Shown piece after piece: positions 5,826 to 14,257 of a stretch of DNA of 27,632 nt. Origin of the DNA: a virus. Below the pieces are notes generated by a model. It was not told where the DNA came from. It did not search any database and worked only from the letters and a program-made list of their open reading frames with translations. Position 1 is the first letter of the stretch, and each line of letters starts with the position of its first letter. A program made the position numbers and the translations under genes. The stretch lies in IMG/VR virus record IMGVR_UViG_3300034523_000078, positions 1 through 27,632 of that record, one strand, 5' to 3'.

Positions 5826-8800
5826 AGGGCGTAGTCCCTTTCTTTTGGCGTGCCTTCGGCATCCCACTTCTGAAGCATCGAGGCGACTTGCTGATTGGTC
5901 TTGGCGATCTGGAAGCGTTGCGACTTGTTCTCTTCGCGCATCTGTTTGAGTTCAGACACAAGTGCACCAATATCGCCGCCGCCTTTAAGCATTGCTGCCG
6001 TCTGGTTGGCGTTATAGATCCGGCTCGGGCCGGTGACCTCAAGCTGTGGACCGACTTCTCCGATACCCCCGCCCGCAGCGAATGCTGGGATCATCCCGGC
6101 ATTCATCTGATCAAGCAGCCCGGTACCGAACATCCGCACCGACTCGGCATTCATCACGTACTCGCCGTTGGAAAGCCTCGCCAGAATGCTGTCGCTCGTG
6201 CCGGTGCCTGGGCCAGAGATCAGGCCACCGGTGGCAAACGCCGGCGTCTTATGACTATCCAGGTAAGCCTTGGCAGCCGCCTTGGAGGCAGCGATCTGCG
6301 CCTGACTTACCGTCCCGGCGTACTTCGATGCATCCAGGGCCAGCGCCTCCTTGGCAATGGTTGCGGCAGCCTGCTCGTAAGTCACCTCTCCGCTCTGAAG
6401 CTTGGCGCCCCAGTACGAAGCACCGGCAGCCTCAGACCCGCGACCAAGCACGGACTGATACAGCGTCTCCACCAGCGTTGCGTTGTTGCCCGAGGTGTTG
6501 GCCTTGCCGGCGCCGGTCGCCTGACCTTGAAGCGCAGCAACCACTGCGGCGTTCATCGCGTTGATGGCCGCCGTCACGCCCATGATCGAGGTGTCTACGC
6601 CGTTGAGCGCATCCATCTGCGCTTGGGCGAACTCCAACTGCTGGTCGTACTGCGCCATCTGGGCGTCATACGCTGCCTTAGCCAGGTCGATCTGGGTTTT
6701 CAGGCCAGCCAGCGAAGCCTCGGCACTGGTGAGCTGCTTGCCGTTGATGGCATTCAGCTCGGCCACTACGTTGGCAGTACGACCCTGGTCCCGTGCGAAG
6801 TCCTCCATGGAACCGTACAGGTCAGTGTTGTTGTTGCTGACGGTGTCGAGCGCATCCTCGAGGCCGGTGAAGCCAGAGAGCGACTTACCGGAACGAGCGG
6901 TGGCCAATGCGCTTTGCAGCGTCGCTTGCGCCTGCGCACGCAGCATCTTCACGGCGTCATCCGAATCGCCGCGCAACGCCTTGAGGGCCGCGCTCAAGCT
7001 GCTGCTGACAGAATTCAGGCCGCTGACGTTTTCCGTCACGGTGCTGACCATGTCATTGAGCGAGGTGTTGGTGGCGTTGTACGCCTCGGTCGCCTTCTTC
7101 TGCTGGGCAGAGATTGCCCGCTGCACCGCGCTTTGGGCGTTGGTGACCGCGTTCTTCAACTGCTGCTCGAGGATCGTGTAAGCCTGCGCTGCGCTGCCCG
7201 CCAAGCTGGTGAGCGTGACGTACATCTTGCGGCCGCTTTCGGTCGTCAGGTCCAGCGCTTCGACCATGCTCCGATAACCCTCGCGGGTTTCCGGCAATGC
7301 GATATTCAGCGCCTTGAACTGTCGGGAGACAGCATCCAGGCTATCGTCGGCTTTCTCAGCGTCGCTATAGAAGTTGTCGTAGTAAGTGGCATTTGACGCT
7401 TTCAGCGCATCCAAACCACCCGCCATGGCCGACAATTGCTCAGCCATCTTGCCGCCCGATACCGACAGGTCAAACATGCCAACATTGAGGTAGCGGATGG
7501 CATCGTTTACGCCGTACAGGTTATTTACGAACGTCGTCAGGCTCTCGAAGTTGAAGCCGCCGAGGCCTGCACCGGTTGCCGCATCCACAGCGGAAACCAT
7601 CGAATCCGCCACACCACCAAACCACTTGGCGATTTCCTCCTGGATCTGCTCAGCCGTCTTGTCCTTGGTGCTGATCTTGGTTGAAGCAACATTCAGCCCA
7701 TCGAGGACGCCATCGTTAAGCTCGACATTAAGTCGATCAAACAACGAAAGCACAGATCCTTCAGTAGCGTCATACGTTGCATCGAGAGCTGACTGCATTT
7801 GAGGGTCGAGCGCAGACAGCCGGGTGCGTTTCTTGTTCTTGCCGAACAACCCGCCTTTCTTCTTCTGGTACTCGAACTGCCGGCCCGCAAAATCGCCATT
7901 TTCGACACCCAGCGAGAGGCCTTGATCCTTGGTTTGCCAGTCACCGCCGAACAGTTTCGAACCGCCGATCGCGCCCAACATGCCGCCGATGACCGCGCCG
8001 ACCGCCGTGCCGATGGGGCCGAAGTATGTGCCTCCCGTCGCACCGGCTTGCGCGCCTGCATAGCCACCGGCCGCCCCCGCCGCAGCGCCCTTAAAGCCGG
8101 AGTTTTGGTATCCCATGATTGCGCCGCTAATGGCACTAAGGTAGGGTGCCGACGCAGAGAGTCCGCCAGCCGATGAAGTGGCCATGGTCGACGACCCAAT
8201 ATTGCCAGATACCAGCGACTGACCAAGGCCGTAGCCGACATTACTGCCTGCGCCTCCTGCCAGGCTGGATGCAGCGCCGCCACCAAACAACCCGCTCAGG
8301 CCACTGCTGATGTAGTTGTAGCCGCCGCTGATCGCGCTCTGCATGCCGCCGAGGAAGCCTTCGCCCGCGCTCCAACCGGCAGAGACAGCACTGCCAAAGC
8401 CAGAGGTGGCCACGCCGTAGGCCTTGGAGGCCATATCAAACAGGCCCAGGCCACCGCTGCCACCACCGCCGCCGAATAGCCCGCCAGATTGCGCGGACAG
8501 TCCGCCAACACCCAGCGCCGCACCGATCTGCATGACGATCGGGCGGGTGATGGCCATGTGTGCCAGCTCAGCCAGCAGCTGCTTGAAGCCATCCTTCAGT
8601 CTGGTGGCGAAGCCGTCGAAGCCGTCACCAATGTTCTTCCAGGCGTCCGCGAAGGCGCCATCGACACGGTCCAGCGCGCCTTCGGTGAACTTGCCCCAGG
8701 CGGTCGCGGCGTTTTTGTTTTGCTCATATTCAAGGGCAAGCTTTGCCAAAGTATCTTGGTATAAAGCCGTATCCCCGATGCCTGAAGCGATGGCGGCGTT

Positions 8801-11242
8801 GAGCGCTTTCTGCTCTTTCGTGTAATCGCGCAGGAGCTTTACCTGCGGATTCAGCCGGTCAACGATCCCTTCAATAGAGTTGGCCTGCTCCAGCGCCTTG
8901 TTGGCGTCAAGCTGTGCTTTGGTCTGGTCCAGCAGCAGTTGGTATTCCTTGCTGCCAACCTCAATGTTTCTCCCGGCCAGCGCAACCGTCATCGCCTTGG
9001 TGATGTTGAAGGATTCAAGGGCATCCTTGCCTTGAAGGGTTGCAGCGGTTTGAGCGACCGTGTTGGCATTCTCCACGCGAAGGTTGGCAATGTACTGATT
9101 GATGTCCAAGCGATCTTTCGCATCGGCTTCGCGATTGACTGCGGCAGTTACTGCATCCCGCGCACCGACACCAGTCTTCAGCAACTCCTCTTCGATCTTC
9201 TGCTGGATCGCCAGTTCGCGCACGCTGTCGGCGCCGGAGAGGTAGGCGTCGGCCATGTCGTTTGAAGACTTGGTCGATATGGCGGATTGGGCCTCGAAAT
9301 CCTTGAGCGCTTTAGCCTGATTCTCTACAGCGGTCGCATGCTTGTTTGTTTCCGAAGTGAGTGTCTTTGTGGCGGCGGTTGCTGCGTTCGCTTTATCGAC
9401 CGTGCCAGCATAGGCAAGCGCTGCTTTTTGGTCCGTCTCTGAAAGCGTGCCAGCGTATCCCTTGCTGATCGAAATTCTGACCTTTTCAACCTCTGTCAGC
9501 TTTCCTGCAAAGTCAGACTGTCGCTTCAGCTGATCAATATATTTCTGGCCGGTCGTGTCCGTAACAATGGCGTTATTGGTAGCCGCATCCGTGTTGGCCT
9601 TGTAGGAGCCGGTCAGGGCATTCAGCCTACCCTCTACCTCGGCAATTTTTCGGCCTTCCGCTTCGCGAGACCCAGCCAGATCCTTGACAATCTGAAGTTG
9701 CTCAGCGCTTACACCGTTAACATTCGAAAGCTGAGCCAGAAGCGACGACCAATCAACCGTTCCGGTTTCCTGGAATGCTTTCTTGACGCTCTCCACAGCG
9801 CTCGCGAGTTCGCCGCTAGCAACCGTGATTCTGCTTCGACGGGGCCCGCTCATGCCCTTTGCCAGCGATTCGACAAAGGCGCTGCCGGCATCTTCACCGC
9901 TTTTGGCGTATGCGGTTTTGAGCGACTCCAGATCCTTGCTCAGACTTTCAATCTGGTTGACCTGCTCAATCTTACTGAGCTTGGTGAACTTGGTGAGAAG
10001 GCCGTCCAGAGGCCCGTCGAGCTCGGCAATCCTGGCTTTCAGAGCTCCCGTTTTCTCTCCGAAATCCAGGAACGAGAGAGCTACACTGCCTGCCATAACC
10101 GCCAATCCTACCGGGCCTCCCATCAGTCCGAGGAGTCTTCCTCCGGCGCCCATCAGGGCCGTACTGGTTACAGCGGAGGCTTTCTGGGCGACTGCAAGCC
10201 GAGCTTGCGCCGCAGCATCTGCATTTGTCGCGGCGGTCACCTCGACGTGTGAGGCGTAAGCGGCGTATCTCTGGGTTGTGGCCTTGAGATTGGCGGCAGC
10301 CTCAATCGCCTCCGCCTCTGCGAGGGCGAGCGCGGCGGTTGCGGATGATTGCTTGGCTTTCGTTTCCACTGCGAAGGCGGCAGCGCTGGTGTAAGCAGCT
10401 GCCACGCCGCGTCCGAGCGCCGCATAAAGCCCTGTCTCAAGTAGCTGGCTCACGATGGATACGTTGTCGCTCAACATCTTCAGCGATCCGACATACCCAT
10501 CTACCGCAACCCCGAAAGCCGGTTGAGCTGCGCCGCCCAGGGAAACCTTCAAATTCTCAACGTAGCGAGTCGACGACTGAAGCTTTTTGTTTGCGTTATC
10601 GAGAGAGGCCTCGTAAGCACCTGCAATGTTTTTCCCCGCCTCCATTGCAGCATTGACGCCGGCTTGAGTCTTTTCGGCGGTGGTTAGCTGATCGGCATTC
10701 TTTCCGAGCTGGGCAGCGAGCTTTTCATAGCTCTGTTGAAAGTTGACGTTGAGCCCGAGAGTTTCGAGGGTTTCTTTTTCGGCAGACTGAATGCCCTTGA
10801 TCAGGCGCTCGAATGCCTCCGAAGAGTTGGTATTGCCAACGACAGCAGCATCCTGAGCCAGTCGAGCAAGTTTCGTGGCCTGCGTAAGGTCAATGTTTGC
10901 GCTCATCATCTTGATGATGTTGTTGCGCGATTGAATAGCCGAGATGCCGGCCTTCTGGAGGGACTGATCCAGAGCCGCGAGCTCAACGGTAGTTCTGCCG
11001 GTATTCGCTCCAACGGTTTTCATGACAAGCCCGAGCTGGTCATATCTAGAGGCGAGCGTTACAGCATCCTCAACAATTCCGCCAAGCTTGAGGGCGGCAA
11101 ACGCGGCAGTGGCAGTTTTCGCCAGCTTGGCGATACCGATCTCTGTGGTTCCTGCCTGTCGCTCCAGAGCAGACAGATCACGGCCAGCCGATGCGGCTTG
11201 AGTGCTGTCAACCGCAATAACAAGGCGAGCTGTCTCTGACAT
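5822..11242 (-). CDS. Tail tape measure protein
   Basis: 1806 residues, the longest gene here. It sets tail length and is thought to leave the tail during DNA ejection. The first ~900 residues are Ala/Lys/Glu-rich helical. A hydrophobic Gly-rich stretch lies near 360-390, and long Gly/Ala/Ser-rich segments near 900-1130 are the likely membrane-active part. Near 1588-1640 there is a DUF4214-like module (VETLYQSVLGRGSEAAGASY), and near 1670-1710 the C-terminal motif found in many tape measures (GGLISGPGTGTSDSILARLS). At the usual ~0.15 nm per residue the tail would be about 270 nm. The ATG at 11242 has GGAG 7 bases upstream. Its usual neighbours, the chaperones, are separated from it by the accessory block. 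Confidence 0.93.
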   Translation of the reverse strand: MSETARLVIAVDSTQAASAGRDLSALERQAGTTEIGIAKLAKTATAAFAALKLGGIVEDAVTLASRYDQLGLVMKTVGANTGRTTVELAALDQSLQKAGISAIQSRNNIIKMMSANIDLTQATKLARLAQDAAVVGNTNSSEAFERLIKGIQSAEKETLETLGLNVNFQQSYEKLAAQLGKNADQLTTAEKTQAGVNAAMEAGKNIAGAYEASLDNANKKLQSSTRYVENLKVSLGGAAQPAFGVAVDGYVGSLKMLSDNVSIVSQLLETGLYAALGRGVAAAYTSAAAFAVETKAKQSSATAALALAEAEAIEAAANLKATTQRYAAYASHVEVTAATNADAAAQARLAVAQKASAVTSTALMGAGGRLLGLMGGPVGLAVMAGSVALSFLDFGEKTGALKARIAELDGPLDGLLTKFTKLSKIEQVNQIESLSKDLESLKTAYAKSGEDAGSAFVESLAKGMSGPRRSRITVASGELASAVESVKKAFQETGTVDWSSLLAQLSNVNGVSAEQLQIVKDLAGSREAEGRKIAEVEGRLNALTGSYKANTDAATNNAIVTDTTGQKYIDQLKRQSDFAGKLTEVEKVRISISKGYAGTLSETDQKAALAYAGTVDKANAATAATKTLTSETNKHATAVENQAKALKDFEAQSAISTKSSNDMADAYLSGADSVRELAIQQKIEEELLKTGVGARDAVTAAVNREADAKDRLDINQYIANLRVENANTVAQTAATLQGKDALESFNITKAMTVALAGRNIEVGSKEYQLLLDQTKAQLDANKALEQANSIEGIVDRLNPQVKLLRDYTKEQKALNAAIASGIGDTALYQDTLAKLALEYEQNKNAATAWGKFTEGALDRVDGAFADAWKNIGDGFDGFATRLKDGFKQLLAELAHMAITRPIVMQIGAALGVGGLSAQSGGLFGGGGGSGGLGLFDMASKAYGVATSGFGSAVSAGWSAGEGFLGGMQSAISGGYNYISSGLSGLFGGGAASSLAGGAGSNVGYGLGQSLVSGNIGSSTMATSSAGGLSASAPYLSAISGAIMGYQNSGFKGAAAGAAGGYAGAQAGATGGTYFGPIGTAVGAVIGGMLGAIGGSKLFGGDWQTKDQGLSLGVENGDFAGRQFEYQKKKGGLFGKNKKRTRLSALDPQMQSALDATYDATEGSVLSLFDRLNVELNDGVLDGLNVASTKISTKDKTAEQIQEEIAKWFGGVADSMVSAVDAATGAGLGGFNFESLTTFVNNLYGVNDAIRYLNVGMFDLSVSGGKMAEQLSAMAGGLDALKASNATYYDNFYSDAEKADDSLDAVSRQFKALNIALPETREGYRSMVEALDLTTESGRKMYVTLTSLAGSAAQAYTILEQQLKNAVTNAQSAVQRAISAQQKKATEAYNATNTSLNDMVSTVTENVSGLNSVSSSLSAALKALRGDSDDAVKMLRAQAQATLQSALATARSGKSLSGFTGLEDALDTVSNNNTDLYGSMEDFARDQGRTANVVAELNAINGKQLTSAEASLAGLKTQIDLAKAAYDAQMAQYDQQLEFAQAQMDALNGVDTSIMGVTAAINAMNAAVVAALQGQATGAGKANTSGNNATLVETLYQSVLGRGSEAAGASYWGAKLQSGEVTYEQAAATIAKEALALDASKYAGTVSQAQIAASKAAAKAYLDSHKTPAFATGGLISGPGTGTSDSILARLSNGEYVMNAESVRMFGTGLLDQMNAGMIPAFAAGGGIGEVGPQLEVTGPSRIYNANQTAAMLKGGGDIGALVSELKQMREENKSQRFQIAKTNQQVASMLQKWDAEGTPKERDYAL

Positions 11243-11256
11243 ACTTTTCTCCAGGC

Positions 11257-11284
11257 GTAAAAAAACCGCCTCATTGGGCGGTTT
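11257..11284 (-). terminator. Terminator fused to tape measure ribosome binding site
   Basis: On the minus strand AAACCGCC-CAATGA-GGCGGTTT runs into a seven-T tract, then ACGCCTGGAGAAAAGT and the ATG of the tape measure gene. It would end transcripts from the accessory block unless antiterminated. Confidence 0.8.
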
Positions 11285-11309
11285 GATGATTAACTTTTCA
11301 GGTGGTCCG

Positions 11310-11621
11310 TTATTTTTTAGCCGGCTTCGTACACAGGATATCTATAAGCCCTGACGCGTCTTCGCTAGCAACTATTGCAGTGAAGTCTCCACTATTTCCC
11401 CTAGAGGACATATATCGTTCGAACCCTGAGTATGCACCAAAGCCATTCTTTCCATTTATCTCGCCGCACACAGATCCAATACTCGTGATGTAGTCACCCC
11501 TGAACTGAGCCGAGCCAGGGTCCTTGAGGCGAGAAGCTGCGGCAGCCCTGCCCTTATCGATAGTGTCATCACCACAGCCAGCAAGCGCTACCAATGCCGA
11601 AACCAAAATAACCCCACGCAT
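11310..11621 (-). CDS. Small lipoprotein in the accessory block
   Basis: 103 residues. It has an N-terminal signal with lipobox LAGC, acylated Cys at residue 16, and Gly at +2, so outer-membrane sorting is likely. The mature part has DPGSAQFRG followed by VCGEINGKNGFGAYSGFERY, a pattern I associate with small conserved lipoproteins of Pseudomonas of unknown function; two further Cys could form a disulphide. GGGAGG stands 8 bases before the ATG. A lipoprotein between tail genes is not a virion part. Known phage lipoproteins of this size often block superinfecting phages at the cell surface, which is a guess here. Confidence 0.7.
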   Translation of the reverse strand: MRGVILVSALVALAGCGDDTIDKGRAAAASRLKDPGSAQFRGDYITSIGSVCGEINGKNGFGAYSGFERYMSSRGNSGDFTAIVASEDASGLIDILCTKPAKK

Positions 11622-11657
11622 CCGGTATCCCTCCCCAACAAAGCAGAGCCTGCGGCC

Positions 11658-12182
11658 CTACTTAGCGCCATCACAAATACTCATCGACGAGAGTCGCAGC
11701 TTGGGATCGTTGATCCTCAGCACGCGAGCCATACAGCTATCGTATGTCTCAACTGGGCGAGCGGCGTTCGTGGCGGTGGCAGCAATTGCCCCACCGTAGA
11801 CGGTTCCGCCGTTGGCGACACAGTCGAACGATTCGGGATGTTTTAGTCGAGCCGCATAACCCCATACTTGAGGCCTGGCCCAGGCGAAGAAGCCAATCTT
11901 CATGTGCTGATGCTTGTCGCCAACAATGTCTGCGCCGGATGACCGTGCAACATCTGCAAGCGCCTGGTTCACCTTCGCGTAACCGCCGTACCACTGCTGG
12001 TTGGCTACCGCACGACCGAGAAAAACCGAATCAACACTCTTAGGTAGTGGAGTTGGGAGCAGGCAAACCGGTCCTGCGTAGGGAGGCAGAGCGGACTGAG
12101 AGCCCTCCCATTTTTGGACAACTGACTTGGTCCCACAGCCCGTGAGCGCAACAACCAGACACAATCCGACAAATCCCTTCAT
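11658..12182 (-). CDS. Second lipoprotein in the accessory block
   Basis: 174 residues with lipobox LTGC and acylated Cys at residue 16, followed by Gly. The mature protein has several Cys (one in GPVCLLPTP, others near the C-terminus) and a segment with VARSSGADIVGDKHQHMKIGFFAWARPQVWGYAARL. I do not recognise a family; it looks like a periplasm-facing envelope lipoprotein. GAGGAAG stands 6 bases before the ATG. Upstream, TTGGTC and TAGATT 17 bases apart (about 12206-12236) could be a weak promoter, so the two lipoprotein genes may form a unit of their own. Confidence 0.65.
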   Translation of the reverse strand: MKGFVGLCLVVALTGCGTKSVVQKWEGSQSALPPYAGPVCLLPTPLPKSVDSVFLGRAVANQQWYGGYAKVNQALADVARSSGADIVGDKHQHMKIGFFAWARPQVWGYAARLKHPESFDCVANGGTVYGGAIAATATNAARPVETYDSCMARVLRINDPKLRLSSMSICDGAK

Positions 12183-12465
12183 TTGGCACTTCCTCTTATA
12201 GATACCGGCAATCTACCACCATCAGGAGGAACGACCAAAACCGGGGCGAGGCGAGGTAGTGGTTAATTGAGGGTTGTCTAGCGACAGACGCCGCCGGCGA
12301 ACATAGAAGGAAGGCCGGAGCGCAATTTTTCGGGCACACTAACCGCCTATTTGCGGGACCGCATCAGACGCGAGCCGGTATGAGATGCAATATACCGACG
12401 GCACCAGAAATGGTTTCCTTAGCTCGGGATCATAGCTTCAATTCAACGGAGTAATAGGAAGCACC
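12183..12465. other. Divergent intergenic region
   Basis: 283 bases between a leftward lipoprotein gene and a rightward gene of unknown function. It must hold starts for at least one strand. I see a possible weak leftward promoter near 12206-12236, a small dyad TGTC-N3-GACA at 12275-12285, and an AGGA site at 12451-12454 serving the gene at 12466. I see no convincing rightward promoter and no further ORF. Confidence 0.4.
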
Positions 12466-12969
12466 ATGTCTAAATCTGAAGTAAACCTGACGCGCAAGGA
12501 AATCAAGCAACTGCGTGAAGAGCGAAAGGATACTCTTGCGGAGTGGTTCAAAGTCGTACGCCGCAAGGTGAAAATAGGAGTAGCTTGCAACGAATCATTC
12601 ATCGGTGTAGTCAATTTCTCCAAGAGATCGAGTTTGTCTGTATCCCTTTACAAGCTTGGCACCTCGATCAGCCGGGAGGCCACAGCTAAGTACGTCTTGG
12701 AAACCACAGGCGACATTCTGGAGATGGAGCGCCGAGGCGGGGATCAGTACCAGTTCTTGAAGGATCAGTGCTTTGCAATCCGAGTTAAGCCCAGCAACCC
12801 TACCCGCTCGACTCCCGAGCATCACTTTGCATTGGTAGCGTGGAAGGAGGAAGTGTCGTACAACATTGCCGACCACTTTATGACCATTGAGCTCAATCTA
12901 AAAACGCCTATGGAGAGCAGAGAGAAGACCCGACTGTTCGGTAAAGTTGGGACTGTCTATAAACCCTGA
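12466..12969 (+). CDS. Plus-strand accessory protein, unknown
   Basis: 167 residues, read against the late transcript, with AGGA 6 bases before the ATG. It is highly charged at the N-terminus (EVNLTRKEIKQLREERKDTLAEWFK) and soluble-looking, without signal or membrane segment. The middle is beta-like (VKIGVACNESFIGVVNF, LSVSLYKLG) and there is HHFALVAWKEEVSYNIADHFMTIEL near 120-145. I do not recognise a family. Its opposite orientation and position in the accessory block are typical of a moron expressed in the lysogen. It faces a bidirectional terminator shared with the membrane protein gene. Confidence 0.65.
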   Translation: MSKSEVNLTRKEIKQLREERKDTLAEWFKVVRRKVKIGVACNESFIGVVNFSKRSSLSVSLYKLGTSISREATAKYVLETTGDILEMERRGGDQYQFLKDQCFAIRVKPSNPTRSTPEHHFALVAWKEEVSYNIADHFMTIELNLKTPMESREKTRLFGKVGTVYKP

Positions 12970-13172
12970 AGCTCGCGTCCATGCAAGCAAGGGCCGAATT
13001 GAAAAGCTCTGCTTGTTTCGGAGCTAGACAGGAAATCAAGTTGCGAGCCCCTGCGTTGGCTGAAATACAAAATCATGCGAGTACATCTGCAAGGCGAGTA
13101 ATCCGCACGCACACCCTTCTGCCAAGTGGCAATCTGCTCCATTGCAGGGGAGGCCTGAATTTCGACCCGGCA

Positions 13173-13210
13173 GATGCAAAAAGCCCAGCGCGAGGGCTGG
13201 GCTTTGCATC
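13173..13210. terminator. Bidirectional terminator between convergent genes
   Basis: A near-perfect 17-bp inverted repeat: GATGCAAA(AA)GCCCAGC pairs with GCTGGGCTTTGCATC around the loop GCGAGG. It has A and T tracts on both sides. It separates the plus-strand gene ending at 12969 from the minus-strand membrane protein gene ending at 13209. Between 12970 and 13172 I see no credible gene. Confidence 0.85.
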
Positions 13211-13631
13211 AGGACCTTGATCCCCTCACCGCGTCTGCCGTTGCTTTGATTACCTCTTTCATCATCTCCGCACTCAAGGGAAGCGGGCCCTGATCATCAT
13301 CCTGTTCAGGCTTTGGTCGATGATGGAAATATCTCAGCAGCGCGATGAGCAGCAAGGTAGGCACAGTTGATAGCGATACAACGATAGGGATGTCACCCGT
13401 GGTATGCGGCCTCACCGAGGCGAAAAAATACCAAAATCCAGCAGTCACACGAATGTTGCCAAAAAAAACGAAACCAAGCAGCGCTAAATAGAAAACGATA
13501 ACCAGGCCAATGGTGACAGTAGTTAATCGTTTTTCCCACCGGAAACGCCAAGCTTCTTTTTTAAGATAGTCGCTAATCAAGCCAAGGTTTTCGGCTTCGC
13601 CACCCGACAAATCGTCACTTGTATCGATCAT
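13209..13631 (-). CDS. Two-helix membrane protein paired with the protease
   Basis: 140 residues. The acidic N-terminus (about 1-33) is followed by membrane segments at about 37-58 (TTVTIGLVIVFYLALLGFVFF) and 81-101 (PIVVSLSTVPTLLLIALLRYF), then a charged, proline-containing tail with HHRPKPEQDDDQ. The loop of ~22 residues between the helices is probably periplasmic. Its ATG overlaps the stop of the metalloprotease gene as ATGA, so the two are co-translated. I do not recognise a family. The pairing suggests a membrane effector, or a protein whose level the protease controls. Confidence 0.7.
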   Translation of the reverse strand: MIDTSDDLSGGEAENLGLISDYLKKEAWRFRWEKRLTTVTIGLVIVFYLALLGFVFFGNIRVTAGFWYFFASVRPHTTGDIPIVVSLSTVPTLLLIALLRYFHHRPKPEQDDDQGPLPLSAEMMKEVIKATADAVRGSRS

Positions 13632-14110
13632 AAAAGCCCAATCGCCTTCAACCTGAATTCCATTGCAGCTGTCGAAACGCCAAAGGTGCTGGCCAGCCTA
13701 GATAGATCAGTGACTCGTTGCTCGAGCACCATATGCTTCACCAGCGCAGCGGGCATGAGAAGAGCTGCTGCAAATCTATTTGCTGCAACTTCTCTTGGGT
13801 CCCTAGATCTCGCACTAAATTGTTCGGACGTATCACGGGGGGCATCAAGATCGCCATGAACGTGGTGACCGATCTCGTGAGCAATAGTAAATCGCTGACG
13901 TACTGGCGCATCCAAGAAGTTGTAGGTGATTAACGGCTGCCCTTCGCGATAGGAATAATGGCCGCTCTCGTTTGGTCTCCAGGTTTCTGGCTTAAATGGC
14001 GAGAGAGCCTGCACCTCAATGCCCATAGCGGTCGCTATGGCCTGTGGATTCACCGGTAGACGGCCATCCCAGTGCGACCGAAGGACGTCGTCTGCAGTTT
14101 TGTACTCCAT
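13628..14110 (-). CDS. ImmA/IrrE-family metalloprotease
   Basis: 160 residues. The zinc motif HEIGH is at 78-82 within RFTIAHEIGHHVHGD, and the third ligand is probably E107 in REVAANRFAAALLMP, the classic ImmA/IrrE (DUF955) layout. Family members cleave or unfold repressors and toxin partners (ImmA cleaves ImmR; IrrE/DdrO). No helix-turn-helix domain or repressor gene is adjacent; the partner is a membrane protein gene that overlaps the stop. ATG 14110 is chosen over an in-frame TTG at 14155 because GGGGGGG stands 3 bases before it. A promoter with an inverted repeat lies upstream. It probably acts in the lysogen rather than in the virion. Confidence 0.85.
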   Translation of the reverse strand: MEYKTADDVLRSHWDGRLPVNPQAIATAMGIEVQALSPFKPETWRPNESGHYSYREGQPLITYNFLDAPVRQRFTIAHEIGHHVHGDLDAPRDTSEQFSARSRDPREVAANRFAAALLMPAALVKHMVLEQRVTDLSRLASTFGVSTAAMEFRLKAIGLL

Positions 14111-14113
14111 GCG

Positions 14114-14127
14114 CCCCCCCTTTTTTT
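14114..14127 (-). repeat. A7G7 homopolymer block at the protease start
   Basis: On the minus strand seven A are followed by seven G, then CGC and the ATG at 14110. The G run serves as the ribosome binding site. Runs of this length can change by slippage, which would alter spacing or strength. Confidence 0.6.
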
Positions 14128-14154
14128 GGCTGACTAAGCGTAAATACTTACTCA

Positions 14155-14210
14155 AAAATGAGGCGCGAGTCTGCCGAAGTCAAGTGGGTATGTCAATTTT
14201 TTGCTTGACA
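14155..14210 (-). promoter_or_regulatory. Promoter and operator of the metalloprotease pair
   Basis: On the minus strand a perfect -35 TTGACA (14196-14191) stands 17 bases before CAGACT (14173-14168). A second pair, TTGACT (14183-14178) with CATTTT, is also possible. The first -35 is one arm of the inverted repeat TGTCAA-N8-TTGACA (14191-14210), so a repressor bound there would block RNA polymerase. The -10 matches are weak (3 of 6). Confidence 0.5.
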
Positions 14211-14257
14211 CTTGCTTGGTGGATCTATAGAACCGCCAACCCACTGCTAGACATCCA

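Noticed and set aside
5888-7396. 502-codon plus-strand ORF
   Set aside because: It lies entirely opposite the tape measure gene, has no family features and reflects the codon bias of the GC-rich opposite strand.
12981-13220. 79-codon plus-strand ORF after the plus-strand accessory gene
   Set aside because: It crosses the bidirectional terminator and lacks a ribosome binding site.
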